A stretch of DNA of 64,000 bases from Lutjanus erythropterus (taxonomy: Eukaryota; Chordata; Actinopteri; Lutjaniformes; Lutjanidae): contig CM034608.1 in the NCBI GenBank assembly GCA_020091685.1, forward strand, positions 2,785,590 to 2,849,589, read 5' to 3'. Below, piece after piece: positions 1 to 28,575 of the stretch (position 1 is the stretch's first letter; each line of letters opens with the position of its first letter). The notes under the pieces are model-generated. The model was not told where the DNA came from. It ran no database searches and saw nothing but the letters and a program-made list of their open reading frames with translations. The translations under genes and the position numbers were made by a program.

Positions 1-539
1 CAGATCAAAACTGAAATGACCCACTTGTGGTGATGCAAAGACCACAGTTAAATCTGCAAGCACAGTGTTTAATCCACAGGACGGGTACCATGAAAATGAA
101 CATATAGCAGATGGGCTGCAGGTGGGTGAAATAGGGTGAGCCTCTCCCCATTAAGACAGACCATGTGTACATTTATGTAGCAGGCACAGCAGCTGTATAA
201 ATCCTGATTTCCATCAGAGTTGTCTAAATTTTATTCTAATTTCCTCTGGAGAGTTTTCTCTGTCCTGTCGAGTTTATAACTATGGTTTTGCTGATTAAAT
301 ATGAGTGATATTTGTTGCACTGACATCACACTAGCTGGGAACGTTTAAAATTTCTCATACATCAATACAACACACAATAAAGAAATCACCTGGAAAGCAT
401 AAGCTGCTCAACATTATTTAAAAGATGATTTAATGATTAGAGAGGCTTAATTTTAACATTTTAAGGTTTCTATATATATATATATATATATTCCACCACT
501 GTCGTTGGGGGAAACATCTGTCCCACTCTTGACCACATT
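1..539. other. Upstream flank of dqx1, no gene seen
   Basis: AT-rich intergenic sequence with no supportable coding exon on either strand. A (TA)n run lies at about 470-491. Its right end grades into the presumed promoter of dqx1. Scattered AATAAA strings occur but have no attached coding exon, so I assign them no role. Confidence 0.5.
470..491. repeat. (TA)n microsatellite
   Basis: About eleven uninterrupted TA dinucleotides, directly visible, roughly 100 bp upstream of the presumed dqx1 first exon. Confidence 0.9.
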
Positions 540-882
540 CTCTGTTATCCGAAGAGCTTTGAACGCAGCACGAGATTTGACAGCTAGACAGCCAAACATG
601 GCGGCTGCTAGCTAACGCAGCCAGTCAACACCTTGGTCTTTTATTATCATTGTCAGCAGTCAGGAATTAAGCGGGACCGGTAAAGAGAGACGAAAAGAAA
701 TTGTAAACGACTGTCGGCCATTTTTCGCCTGTCCTGGTTTTTCTCCCGCCGGTGTCCGGTATGTGAAAGGTGTTTAGTGAGACGACAGACAGGACAGGAC
801 AGTGAAGTGACACAACAACAGCGAGCTGAGGGCGGACTGTTCCTGCTTGGTTTCCTCACCTGTCCGCTGATATGTTTCACAG
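540..882 (+). promoter_or_regulatory. dqx1: Presumed dqx1 promoter and noncoding exon 1
   Basis: The first coding exon of dqx1 (8341) has in-frame stops just upstream and an acceptor before it, so an upstream noncoding exon is expected. The best candidate ends at 882 with a strong donor (CACAG|GTAAGAG). The transcription start is not defined by sequence. At 596-606 there is AACATGGCGGC, a good match to the YY1 element often found just downstream of TATA-less promoters. That ATG also opens a five-codon uORF, 598-615. Assignment to dqx1 is inference from position and strand. An unrelated divergent transcript cannot be excluded. Confidence 0.5.
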
Positions 883-1502
883 GTAAGAGACGGTTCAACA
901 CTGTGACATGTTAGTACTGTACTGTGTTATTTCGGTGTGTTTCAGCCTTGTTTCGTTCACGCCTGTGTGACTGTCAGCTGACACGTCGCTCCTGGCACTA
1001 TTTAAATAGCAGTCAGATAAAAGAAGTGAGAGGAGCCAAATACTGTGATAAAGACAATGGTATCATCCAGCTTAGATGTCCTCCTTTCCAGAAACACTAG
1101 CTAGTTATCACATTAGCTCAGACACACTACCAATAAGGAGCTTAAATAATCTGGTCCATTTTCTAAAATTTACCCTCATACTATTTTTACATTGTGCTTT
1201 TAACAAAAAAGCCAACCAGACTGGATTTCTTTGTGAAATAAATCAGTTTCTATTATAGCATTATGAGAAAAGCCTCTTGTATGTCATGTGAAAGACGTCA
1301 GCTTTTGGCTTTCACAGCATCCTTTGTTGTGTCTATAGTGACCTGTCCACAAATTGGAATTATGGCTCCACCCATGGGTGATTCATATTAGCTAATCCTC
1401 TTCACCTAATATTCATCTCTCCAGAAAGAGCAAGGTGGCAAAATACTCACAGTCTCAACAGGAAATGTACGATACAAGCTTGATAATGGTAGTGTAGTAT
1501 AC

Positions 1503-1857
1503 AGCTGCAAAGATTAATCAAGTATTAAATCATTATCAAATGAATCTGCAACTATTTTGGTTGGGTTGGGTTTGAGTATATTTTTTTTGGAAGAAAAAAG
1601 TCCAAATTTTCTGATTTCAACTTCTTATGTGAATATTTTCTGATTTCTTTACTCCTCTTTGACAGTAAACTGAATGTCTTTGAGTTGTGGACAAAACAGA
1701 ACATTTGAAGATGTCACTGTGGACTCTGGGAAACACTGATTGATATTTTTCACCATTTTCTGTCATGTTGTTTCTGTCAACAAAACTTTTAATCGACCAA
1801 TTTAGAAAATAATCGACAAATTAATCAACTATGAAAATAATGTTAGTTGCAGCCCTG
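1503..1857 (-). mobile_element. MITE-like repeat, 'gctgcaactaa' family, copy 1
   Basis: The right end reads TTAGTTGCAGCCCTG and the left end is a diverged inverted counterpart (CAGCTGCAAAGATTAATC). The interior shares stretches with the copy at 15594-15913 in the opposite orientation, such as the block around ACAAAACA and TGAATGTCTTTGAGTTGTGG. This terminal pattern is very common in teleost genomes, probably as a non-autonomous DNA transposon. It has no coding capacity. Confidence 0.7.
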
Positions 1858-2187
1858 CTGCAATATCCAAAGACTAAACTGAGACAGAGGGCTGTCTGTG
1901 AAATAGGAGACATTCAGAGGCAGGACTACTCTTTGTTTGAGTTTCCACTGAAAATGACTGGATTATAACGTGGTGTCTTTAAGGTTTGAAAAGTGCTTGA
2001 AACTGTAATTGCATTACTTTCATAATATACAGTTATCTGACTGAATAGTACTAGTGATTGTTTTATGTGAGCTCAGCCAGATGAAGCCAAGTTGACTCAT
2101 AGTTATATTTTGAAATACAAAACTGTGTTGTGTTTTCCTTTAATCTGTCACCCTTCTGTAGGGAAACGTAATTTTTGTTGTTTGTGT

Positions 2188-2525
2188 TAGAGTTGGGATG
2201 ATCTGATCCCATATCAGTATCAGATGCTGATCAGATCAGACTGACATCACTGATCCACGTACTGATCCAGATTACAAAATAGTTTTTATGAATTATGCTG
2301 TAAATATGTGACAATGCAATTTTAAGTCCATAGCCACAATTCTGTAGCACAAATTAATTAATTGATTAGTAATTAGAGATATTCAGTAGATTTTTTTCTG
2401 TCTCCAAGATTTATAGATATTTTACTTTTGAAAAGCAGGACAGGAGCTTGTAATGTGTTAAGGCACTGTGATCTGCAGATATCCAAATTCAGGTACTGGT
2501 ATCAGATCAGAATTACATCTCTATG
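2188..2525. repeat. Short inverted-terminal repeat element
   Basis: The left end AGAGTTGGGATGATCTGATC and the reverse complement of the right end (AGAGATGTAATTCTGATC) are imperfect inverted matches about 340 bp apart. The interior is rich in GATCAGA/CTGATC words. It looks like a small non-autonomous DNA transposon. The family is not named. Confidence 0.5.
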
Positions 2526-3409
2526 GTATATGTAAATATGTAACTTACCACTGCTCGTAGGTGCTGGAAAAGCTTCAAATTGCACCTTGAAAATGCTTGA
2601 AAAGTGCTTGAATTTGACTTTATAAAAGGTGGAGGAACCCTGGGCTCAACACTGGGACAAACTTGGCCAAGAAAGTCCTTATCTGTAGCCAGTGGCATCT
2701 TATCTAAGTCAGGGCTGACAGTAATGGTTGCCAGGTTGTTGGGAAATTGGCCAATTCTTGGGCTCTGGCAACCAGTTTATAAAATATAAAAATACAGACA
2801 GCAAACAGCAGAACATGCACCCCAGAATCAAAACAGTTTTATAATTTGTTGCAGTAGTGATATTTAAATATTACTGTTAGAGCCAGAAACAGACAACACT
2901 GAGCAGCTGTGAGGTGAAAAGTTGAACTAACTTGTCAACATGACCAACGTGCAAATTGATTCAAATGATAAACAACCAGATGAACCTGAATGAAAAACAA
3001 AAAGGAGATTTGTGACATTTTGGGAGGTGAAGTATTCCAGCAGCCTCCAGTTTAATAGAAGATTATTCTGCAAAGCATGAACAACATTAACCTCAATGAC
3101 ACATTAAGTTCACTAGTTCAAGGTAACACATCCTACAAAACCACGGGTTACTATAATAAAGCTTTTAAACAATCTTTTGTGTCATATTTCCATTATTATT
3201 AATGTGTATTTGCACAGTATTACCTAAAATATAAGGTGACTAAAAATGACAACCATATTTTCAGTTTTGGCAACCAAAAGCCGATGCCTGGTTGCTTGCC
3301 TGGCAATCATTTAAAAGTTAGTGTTGAGTCCCGTTCAGAGGGTCTTTGTGTGAACTTCTCACAAGGATTCATGTTACCATCTCTGCAGCACCCGACAGTC
3401 AACTGTAAG

Positions 3410-3720
3410 AAAATGATTCAGCAACAAATTTATTCATGTCATTTGTTAAGCAAAAATGCCAAAAAATATCTTGTTCCAGCTTCTCAAATGTAAATACATG
3501 CTGGTGTTCTTTGTGTTCTGATAGTAAAATGAATATCTTTGAGTTTTGAACTGTCGGTGGAGCAAAGCAACCAGTTTGTCAGACCAACTTTAGTTCTGGA
3601 AACTGTGCTGGGCAGTGGGCATTTTTCTCTTTCTTTCTGTCCTATTTAGAAAATAAATAGTCAGTTGTCTGATTAATTTGGTAGATTATCTGACATTTTC
3701 AGATAATCCCTACGACATGC
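3410..3720. repeat. Diverged copy of the 'gctgcaactaa' repeat
   Basis: Blocks such as AAAATGAATATCTTTGAGTT and TTAGAAAATAAATAGTC parallel the interior of the copy at 1503-1857. The termini are eroded, so this is a weak call based on shared words. Confidence 0.4.
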
Positions 3721-5062
3721 CTCAGTCGTAACTGCTTTAAGTAGCCTGGGCTAGAAGACTGAATCTGAGTATTCAACATCAGCCGTCGTCTGCGCTAAAC
3801 AAAAACTGTGTGCAGACACACCTTTGTGCAGCTCGGTCAGTGTGGCTGCTGTGGAACAATGTTAGTGCTCCACCTTGTGAGTTTTATGAAGGTGGTGAAA
3901 AAGTGAAACTGGAGTCCTGGAGTATAACTCTGTCATCCTGTGGTAAACATTTGTCTAAATGTCCTCAGTCACCATCGTCCTCTCATCATTTTCTCCTGTC
4001 ATCCCAACAGACAGCAACTGACCACCTTCTGAAATCTACAGCATAACCCAAATATATTTATCTTTTTCATTAATGAATAAAGATTCCATCTAAACCAAGA
4101 TGATACTGGCTGAGATAAACATGGATATTAGATTGTAATGAGCAGGAATAATGGATTACATGACTTTTCATAGTTTTGATATTGGCATTATAGTATAAAG
4201 GCCATCAGCTCTTTTAATATCGACATCCACCATTGACCACTAGCCACACAGAGTCATACACAAGTATCAGTTGGTCAGTATTATCAGTCAGTCACTGGCC
4301 TATCACAGCTATACTGATCTACATCAGTATTTGTGTATATATTGTCTACGGTTTTGTGTTACAGAACATCATGAAAACAGATTTCTTTTTAGTTCTATAG
4401 GCAGCATTTGGATATGTACAAAATAATGTTGCTTGAATGTGTCATTTTTTTCACTTCCTGATATCACTGTCAGCATCAGCTAAGATCCAGTATTGGTCAG
4501 GTTCTAGTACAAACCCAAGATGATTCAGAACTGATTTGCTGCAAGTTCTGTGCTCACATAGTTCTGTATAAATTGAGCAGATAAATGAGAGAGTTCATAT
4601 TTTTACTTTTACTGAAATTTCTAAATTGATGCTGAATAATGGACAGGCACAAAAAGTACAAAACATACTCTACAAGTATAAAGATCAGTGTGTTTGTCCG
4701 CTGTTTCTACAGCATGTCACTTTTAGCCAGTATGCTGATACTGGTTTATATTGTACCACATAACCTTGGGGTACATATTTCTATTCTTGAATGGGAGCAA
4801 TTGTAGCGTGACACAGTCTCCCCCAGGGATCAGTAATATATTTCAGATTCTTATTCGGATTTTTCTATAAAAATCTTTTCCCCAAAATTCTAATTTCATT
4901 CAGGAAACTTGAGTGCCAAGAATAAGTAAACAAGTCTGAAAGTGAGACCAGACACTCCATGGCAACATTTAGTGTTTGACTGAAGAACTGTGCAACCTTT
5001 TCTCTAAAATATCATACTGTAAATTCTCAAATGTTGCAAACATACATATGATGATTATAGAA

Positions 5063-5384
5063 CAGGGCTGAGCAACATGTACAAAACATGTGCGATATTT
5101 TTGACCTAATATTGATATTTATCTATATTGTGACAACATTTTAGGAATGATGCTTTCACAAAATATTAACACAATGAGATTTTTGACAAATAATCATCAG
5201 TAATGAGGATATAATAACTTAAGTAGATAAAAGTAAATAATAGAACAGCCAGAACAGTCTGGTAAGTGAAGAAGACAACACTTCTGCTAATAACAGAAGA
5301 ATGATATCCAAAATCTCAAACGATATCTAGTCTCATATCATGATCTCAGTGTAATATCTTTACAGTGTATCACCCAGCCCTAGT
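5063..5384. mobile_element. MITE-like element with GGGCTG termini
   Basis: The left end is CAGGGCTGAGCAACATGTAC. The right end, reverse-complemented, is CTAGGGCTGGGTGATACACT. About 320 bp of AT-rich non-coding sequence lies between them. These termini resemble the abundant teleost 'agggctgggcgat' repeat. It lies in dqx1 intron 1. Confidence 0.6.
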
Positions 5385-5386
5385 TA

Positions 5387-5431
5387 AGTACTGTGAAGTT
5401 TTTGACCCTCAGTCAGAAACTTCACAGTACT
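5387..5431. repeat. Perfect 15-bp hairpin
   Basis: AGTACTGTGAAGTTT (5387-5401) is followed by a 15-nt loop and then the exact reverse complement AAACTTCACAGTACT (5417-5431). It abuts the repeat ending at 5384. Confidence 0.85.
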
Positions 5432-6889
5432 CATAAAGTGTTTAGCATCCATTACCAGGCCTGTGTACAGCCTCACTGTCTGCTCAAATGTGTCAAAAAT
5501 GCTAAGTGTACACATTTTTAGCCCACTGTAAACATTTCTTAACAATCTTTTACCTTGACCTGTCTGTTAATGGTTTCCACTGCTGTACTGTACATCAAAA
5601 CTGCTTTTTTCTTTGTTTATTATTTGATGAGATAATAAAATCATTCTCTTCTGTTACATTCAAATGTATTATCCAGATTGTTGTAGAAATCACCAGAACA
5701 GGCCAGAAATAATCAGAGCAACGTTCTTCAGGCATTTTCATGTTCACTGTCAACAGGAAGTAGCTTATTGTTGTCTGCTGCAACTGCTGACGATTATGAA
5801 ATGATCAGTTACCCTGCTGCTTGATTGACTGTTTGGTTGAGTTCAAAATGGTGGAAAATGTCCACCACAATTTTCCAAAGCCCAATATGATGTCTTTAAA
5901 CCATCTAAAAGTCACAAAGTTTGGAGTCATGTGTTGTAGTGATGTTTCTCTTCTTCTCTTCAATAATGACTATATTAACAAGATCAAAACAGCACAGTCC
6001 ACACACCAAATGTTTTATTTACATTTGAAGTAGTTTGGGCCCTAAAAGAAGAATACTTAAATGATTAAAAAGTCCATTTAGTTGATGTCCCCATAGTGTT
6101 GCATGCAGGGGTGAATTCTTTTGCCACCGTCTTTTCCACCAAATACCAAAATGATTTGTTTTTCAGTCCATAAACGTGTAATTGACTGGGCTCTAAATAT
6201 TCTAGGAGCCAGTTTTTCTTCAGACACCAGCACACAGTAGGATGCCTGTAGGCCCTCTTCTTTAAACAGATCCAGTCTATATTGCAGTTGGCCAACACGC
6301 ACTCAGTGGCATCTGGGTGGAGACATACATTCCACAGTTAAATACCATACATGCTGCAGGTTGCTATGAAGGGCCTGTTGGGGGGGGGGATCTTTAGCAG
6401 ACACAGGAAGCACTGTGGCCCCTCAGATCTACTTCACATCGATGTTTGATGAAGTTCCTTCTTCTCAACTGTCGCTGTGTGCCTCTCATGTTCTGTTAGC
6501 TGAATGCTAAAGGCTAATTGGTACTGCAGGCAACTCATAACTTCAGATCTATGAGTTCAAAATCTACAATCACATTTCACATCTATTTGAAATGCAATTA
6601 TAATCACTGAAAATTATATTTGTATTAGTAACATATAAATTTGAGACCTCTGCAATCATCATCATCTTCTGTGTATATCCAAAATGAATATGCTAGTTAG
6701 CCATTGTAACATTTAGCCTAATATACTCCAATTTATAATTACATTCAAACTATGTATAAGGGTTGGTCACAATTTCAGTATTAAATAGAAAATCAATGGA
6801 AATGAGGTTTCAATTTCAATAACCAAAATCAAAGGCAGAATCTGCAGTTCTCCCAGTATTATTTTTCTCTCCACTCTCGCCTGTTTGCA

Positions 6890-7100
6890 CTGTTGTGATG
6901 GCTGACACTCATCGACCACTGAGCCCTCCGCCATTGTAAAAGTGTGATTTAAAAGCCTTCTGTGAGGTAGTGTGTCCCCTCAGAGTTGCCATGGAGTTGC
7001 TGCCTAAGTTTTATTTTTGACATGTGGGAGAGAAAATATAAAGAAGCTGTTGCTGGTTTTCATTGCACTCCGTCTCTATGTCTTGTTTTATTTTCTTTTA
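6890..7100 (+). repeat. Interspersed repeat copy, inverted with respect to 9350-9580
   Basis: Shared blocks with the reverse complement of 9350-9580 include the words around CACTGAGCCCTC, TGTGTCCCCTCAGAGTTG, TTGCACTC..TCTATG and TTTCTTTTAAACACAA. No open frame is retained. The two copies form an inverted pair about 2.3 kb apart that spans dqx1 coding exon 1. Confidence 0.65.
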
Positions 7101-8340
7101 AACACAACTAGGTTCCTGACATATGGTACAGAGATAAAGACCCTTTTAGACGCAGTTATGTCCATCGTGATGTTCCCCTGTGGACATCATCATATGCCAG
7201 ATCAGTAGACACCCTCCAGCCCTACTTCAAAGAGAAGTCAATTCTCACTAGTGGAAATGTTCTTGGTGGATCTCTACAACTGTTCTTACAGTGCAGACAT
7301 CATAAATGGATTTCTAGAGATCAAAAATAAAATTCTGACCAGCCAAAATTAAATAACTAATATATCTGCTTGGAACTGTAATTAGTAAGAATGTAATTTC
7401 AGATACGTAGAATTCTATTTCCTAGTAAGACTAGAAAGAATTGAGTTACAGATACCCACACACATATCCTGTCTAACTATTGGGCCAAAATGTTAAAACA
7501 GCCGCTTTTACTTTTTAAAGATTTTACGTATGTTAAATTTAGTTTTGACTTGTACAGTTAAAGTTGTAGATATGCCAAAAAAAAGTTTATCTACTTGTAA
7601 GGCTGTCATTGTGTATATGTTTAATTGCCATTCTAAATAACGAGAATACAGTTTTGACTAGGAGAATTGCTGGATATCTTAAATATAATTTTGCATAGAT
7701 AGATGCAATATCCACTAGTTAGATATCTTACAGACATCTACACGTGAATTTTCACATGATTGTGACACTAATAACAATGCATTTTCCACATGTGAACATT
7801 CAGTTGTAGATACCTGTAATCCTTATTCTTACTATTAAAAGATAAACCACTGATATCTCTAACCGTTAACCATTTTAACATGTCAAAATGACATTTTAAA
7901 TTACCGTGAATAAAAACTAAATTTCCGCTAGTCAGTCATACTGATTAAATGATTAAAAGTGCTTGTCATGATTACTGATATCTATAATTAAATTAAATAT
8001 AGCTGTTTGACTCATAAAACTGTAATTTCTATATGAGAAAATGAATATTGTAAGGTGTCAAAACTGTTAAAAAAACAACATTTTGACATGTAGAAATGTA
8101 ATTTCCACTGGTGCAAACTAAATATCTACTTGTCAGCCCTCCTGACTGAATGTCTTGTCATAGCTTCAGCCTTCAGTATCAGAGTGTGTCTGATATGCTG
8201 CTGGTGTAACGTCACCTCCTCTGACTCCTTCCTTTCCTTCATGTCACCATCAATCATTCTTGTTTCTGTCTCTCTGCAGGTAATCTCAGGCCTCTCTGTG
8301 AACCAGGCCCTAACTCCCTCCTCATCCCCGCCCCTTGCAG

Positions 8341-25953
<17,613 letters not shown>

Positions 25954-26725
25954 GAGGAGAGAAGAGACGAAGCATCTCAGGAGACACTACACACACACGG
26001 CTGTCACTTTATCGTTTGAGCTGAGATTTGATACTGTGTATGAATCAGTGTGTGAAACCTCATCTGAGGTTGAATCATGTTGATGATTTGGACTTTTACT
26101 GGAACACTCATGTACAGTAACGTGTTGTTAATATGTCTGATATGCAGTGGCTTTGGAAAATATTCAGCCTCCTCATTTTCTCCTTGTTGTGCTATGTGTT
26201 GACTTAATTTTTCATTTTATTGTCTTTATTTAATGAGGGACTGTGTTTCTGTTTGAATAACTCTACAGATGTGTATTATATATAAATTATTTGTACATGA
26301 TGACACAAAAACATCCATTTTAAAGTGTAGCACAACAAACATTGGATAAAGTGACGTGGATAGAATACTTTACCAAGTGTCAAGTTTCTGTTTGGATTTG
26401 AGCTAAAAGCAATACGCACCTTGAGTGAACAGAGACTGTTATTGGCTGACCTTTGACCTCTATGCAGACGCCCGTGGACAGACTGAGTTTTCTCAGGGCT
26501 CACTGTGACCTGTGACGCACAGAGCTTCTATTTTCAACCTTTTGATACTGTTTGTACGATGTTTGGCTTCCCTGCTGCTTTGATCCTCGTTCTGCCTTTT
26601 TCTCCCCAACTTTGTATCAATAATGAAAAAATCTTTGTGTAAAGTGGATTCTTATTGTCCTATTTAATAGGACTTATCTGTCAATACAGTTCTTCAGTAC
26701 TTCAATAAAAGTGTGGTTTTCCATG
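25954..26725 (+). other. dqx1: dqx1 3' UTR with polyA signal
   Basis: Unique sequence after the TGA stop, with a canonical AATAAA at 26704-26709 followed by a GT-rich stretch (GTGTGGTTTTCC). This is the likely cleavage region. The exact end is inferred. Confidence 0.65.
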
Positions 26726-26831
26726 TTTGAAACATCTCAGCTGGCTCATTTTTCACTGTCTGTAAAGGTAATAGTAATAATTTTGTCTTGTATTAAAGGG
26801 AATATACAGATTTATTCATTTATTTCATATA

Positions 26832-27146
26832 GGAGTCCCTCCTGGAAGTTTCCATGTTGTAATTGTAACAGTTCACGCAAATTCAACCAATCCCCGTGAA
26901 TTCTGCATAGGCTCGCAATTTTGTCAGAAAATGTTTTTTTATTTTGTCACAAGTACTGAAAACATCAGGTTTGTCATCATTTTTGGTGAGGTTAGTTAGA
27001 ACAGAGTGTGGCTTTGTTCTCCGTGGAACAATTAGAATTTTATTGTACCGAATTATGCAAAAAAAAAAAAAAGAAAAATCACTCACTCACTTTCATTGCA
27101 TAAAAAGCAAAACAGCTCGCAAAGTCCTAGAGGGACTGATGTCAGA
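26832..27146. mobile_element. Small inverted-terminal DNA element
   Basis: The left terminus AGTCCCTCCTGGAAGTTTCC and the right terminus, reverse-complemented (AGTCCCTCTAGGACTTTGCG), are inverted matches about 310 bp apart. The interior is AT-rich with GCAATTTTGTCA-type words. It is a non-coding MITE-like element between dqx1 and smyd1. Confidence 0.65.
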
Positions 27147-28330
27147 CTGCATATTGTCCATTTGTTACAACCTTTCCATAATTTCAGTCGGTCAACTCAG
27201 TGGAGTGGATGAATTCAAAGGTCTCGTCCCTGGAAACTGTCTGTATATGTTCTATGTATATTTCAGTTGCATTGTTTTTTGGGTATTCTGTGATGAGATG
27301 TAAAAAATAAACTTCGTCAAATTGTTCCAAGACACAAACACAAGGGGTCCCTGGTATAGTTTTTGTCTCGTAAGGGAATCTCTAGAGGAATTTGCCTTCA
27401 GATCAATACATTTCAGTGTGGACTCTGCTCTGTGTGTACAGACATGTTTGTGTGCTCTAAAGCTGAACCTTCATCTTACCAGAGGATTGTGTTGTTCACT
27501 GTGTTGTAAGCAGCAGTGATTCCTACAACAGTCAGTTGAAACTTGTTCAGAGTCCGTCCATCTGGCCAGCAGATGTTTAACCTTTTCCACTTTCATAGTG
27601 TTTTGGGGGTCATGTGAGAGTCAGCTTTAAAGAAAGAAGTTGACGCCGCAGTTCTGAGTTTTAGCTTCTAGAATAAGTCAAGCTCCAAAACACTGGATCC
27701 CACATTTCCCACAATGCAACTCAACAGTGACTGACCCTGATGACATCGCCTGGGCTATTTCCGTGGGCTTGCCAAAACTCCTTCAGAGCCACAGAAGACA
27801 TCATACAGTTTTCACATGGGTCCAAGTGAGGAGTAAAATGATTGTGTACTATTAGTGATGTGGAACCTTTCAAGGGACAGTTCACCCCAAAATCTAAATT
27901 ATATACTTATTTTTCTTCTTACCTATCGTGCTGTTTATCCATCTAGATGGATAAACAGCACGGTGTGAGTTGCAGAGTTCTGGAAATATCAGCTGTAAAG
28001 TTGTTTGTCTTGTCTCTAATATAATGGAACTAGAAGACACTAGTCCTGTGGTGCTTAAAGCGCCAAAAATACATTTGAAAAAACTCGACAGCAATGTCTC
28101 TTTCTAGAAATCATGATCCGGTTACTGAAGATAATACACAGCCCTTGTTGTGAGCATTTTAATGAAGGAACTATTTTCTTTCTTCCGAACTACACCTGCC
28201 AACTTTATCACAGTGCAAAAGTGTGCATCTACTCATGGATGAGAGGTTGCCTCAATATTTCTAAATATATATTTCCTGGCTACAACTCTGGTTGTCAGGA
28301 CCGTTATAAGTGATTATAATAATAATAGTG
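27147..28330. other. dqx1-smyd1 intergenic region
   Basis: The two genes converge here. Apart from the rearranged family A copy at 27871-28165, I see no gene or structured RNA. Confidence 0.5.
27871..28165. mobile_element. Palindromic MITE family A, rearranged copy
   Basis: Starts AAGGGACAGTTCACCCCAAA like the full copies. A perfect 36-bp palindrome sits at 27927-27962, centred on ATCTAGAT. The far arm is truncated after GAAGGAACTATTTTCTTTC. Confidence 0.7.
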
Positions 28331-28575
28331 ATTTTTATCTCCACTTTTATTGTAGTTACTGTACATGCAGACACATGCAGCATGTGTTCCATCTGTACAT
28401 GTTGATTTGAACAGAACAGAGTATCAGCAGACATACTGGTGATTCAGACTCAGCACAGGGGCTGGGTGCAGTGCTTTAGAGAACATACAGTATATATACA
28501 TGTCAGCGCACAGTATGACATGCGTCACAACATCAGCAGGTTTTCAGTCAGGTCAGTCTTCAGTGTAGAAGGTGA
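28331..28575 (-). other. smyd1: smyd1 3' UTR with polyA signal
   Basis: Minus-strand sequence after the smyd1 stop. An AATAAA on the minus strand (TTTATT at 28346-28351) is the nearest canonical polyA signal, about 230 nt after the stop codon. The transcript end is inferred. Confidence 0.6.

Larger units (their letters stand above)
883..8279 (+). other. dqx1 intron 1, repeat-rich
   Basis: About 7.4 kb of AT-rich intronic DNA between the presumed noncoding exon and coding exon 1. It contains several diverged fish interspersed repeats, entered separately at 1503-1857, 2188-2525, 3410-3720, 5063-5384 and 6890-7100, and a perfect hairpin at 5387-5431. I found no coding exon with splice sites. 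The open frames present here are short and unrelated to known families. Confidence 0.6.

Noticed and set aside
653-901. 82-codon minus-strand open frame near the dqx1 promoter
   Set aside because: It overlaps the presumed noncoding exon and its donor, has no family resemblance and is Arg/Ser-rich in the way random GC-richer DNA is.
5387-5431. Pre-microRNA
   Set aside because: The stem is only 15 bp with no extension on either side, too short for Drosha/Dicer processing.
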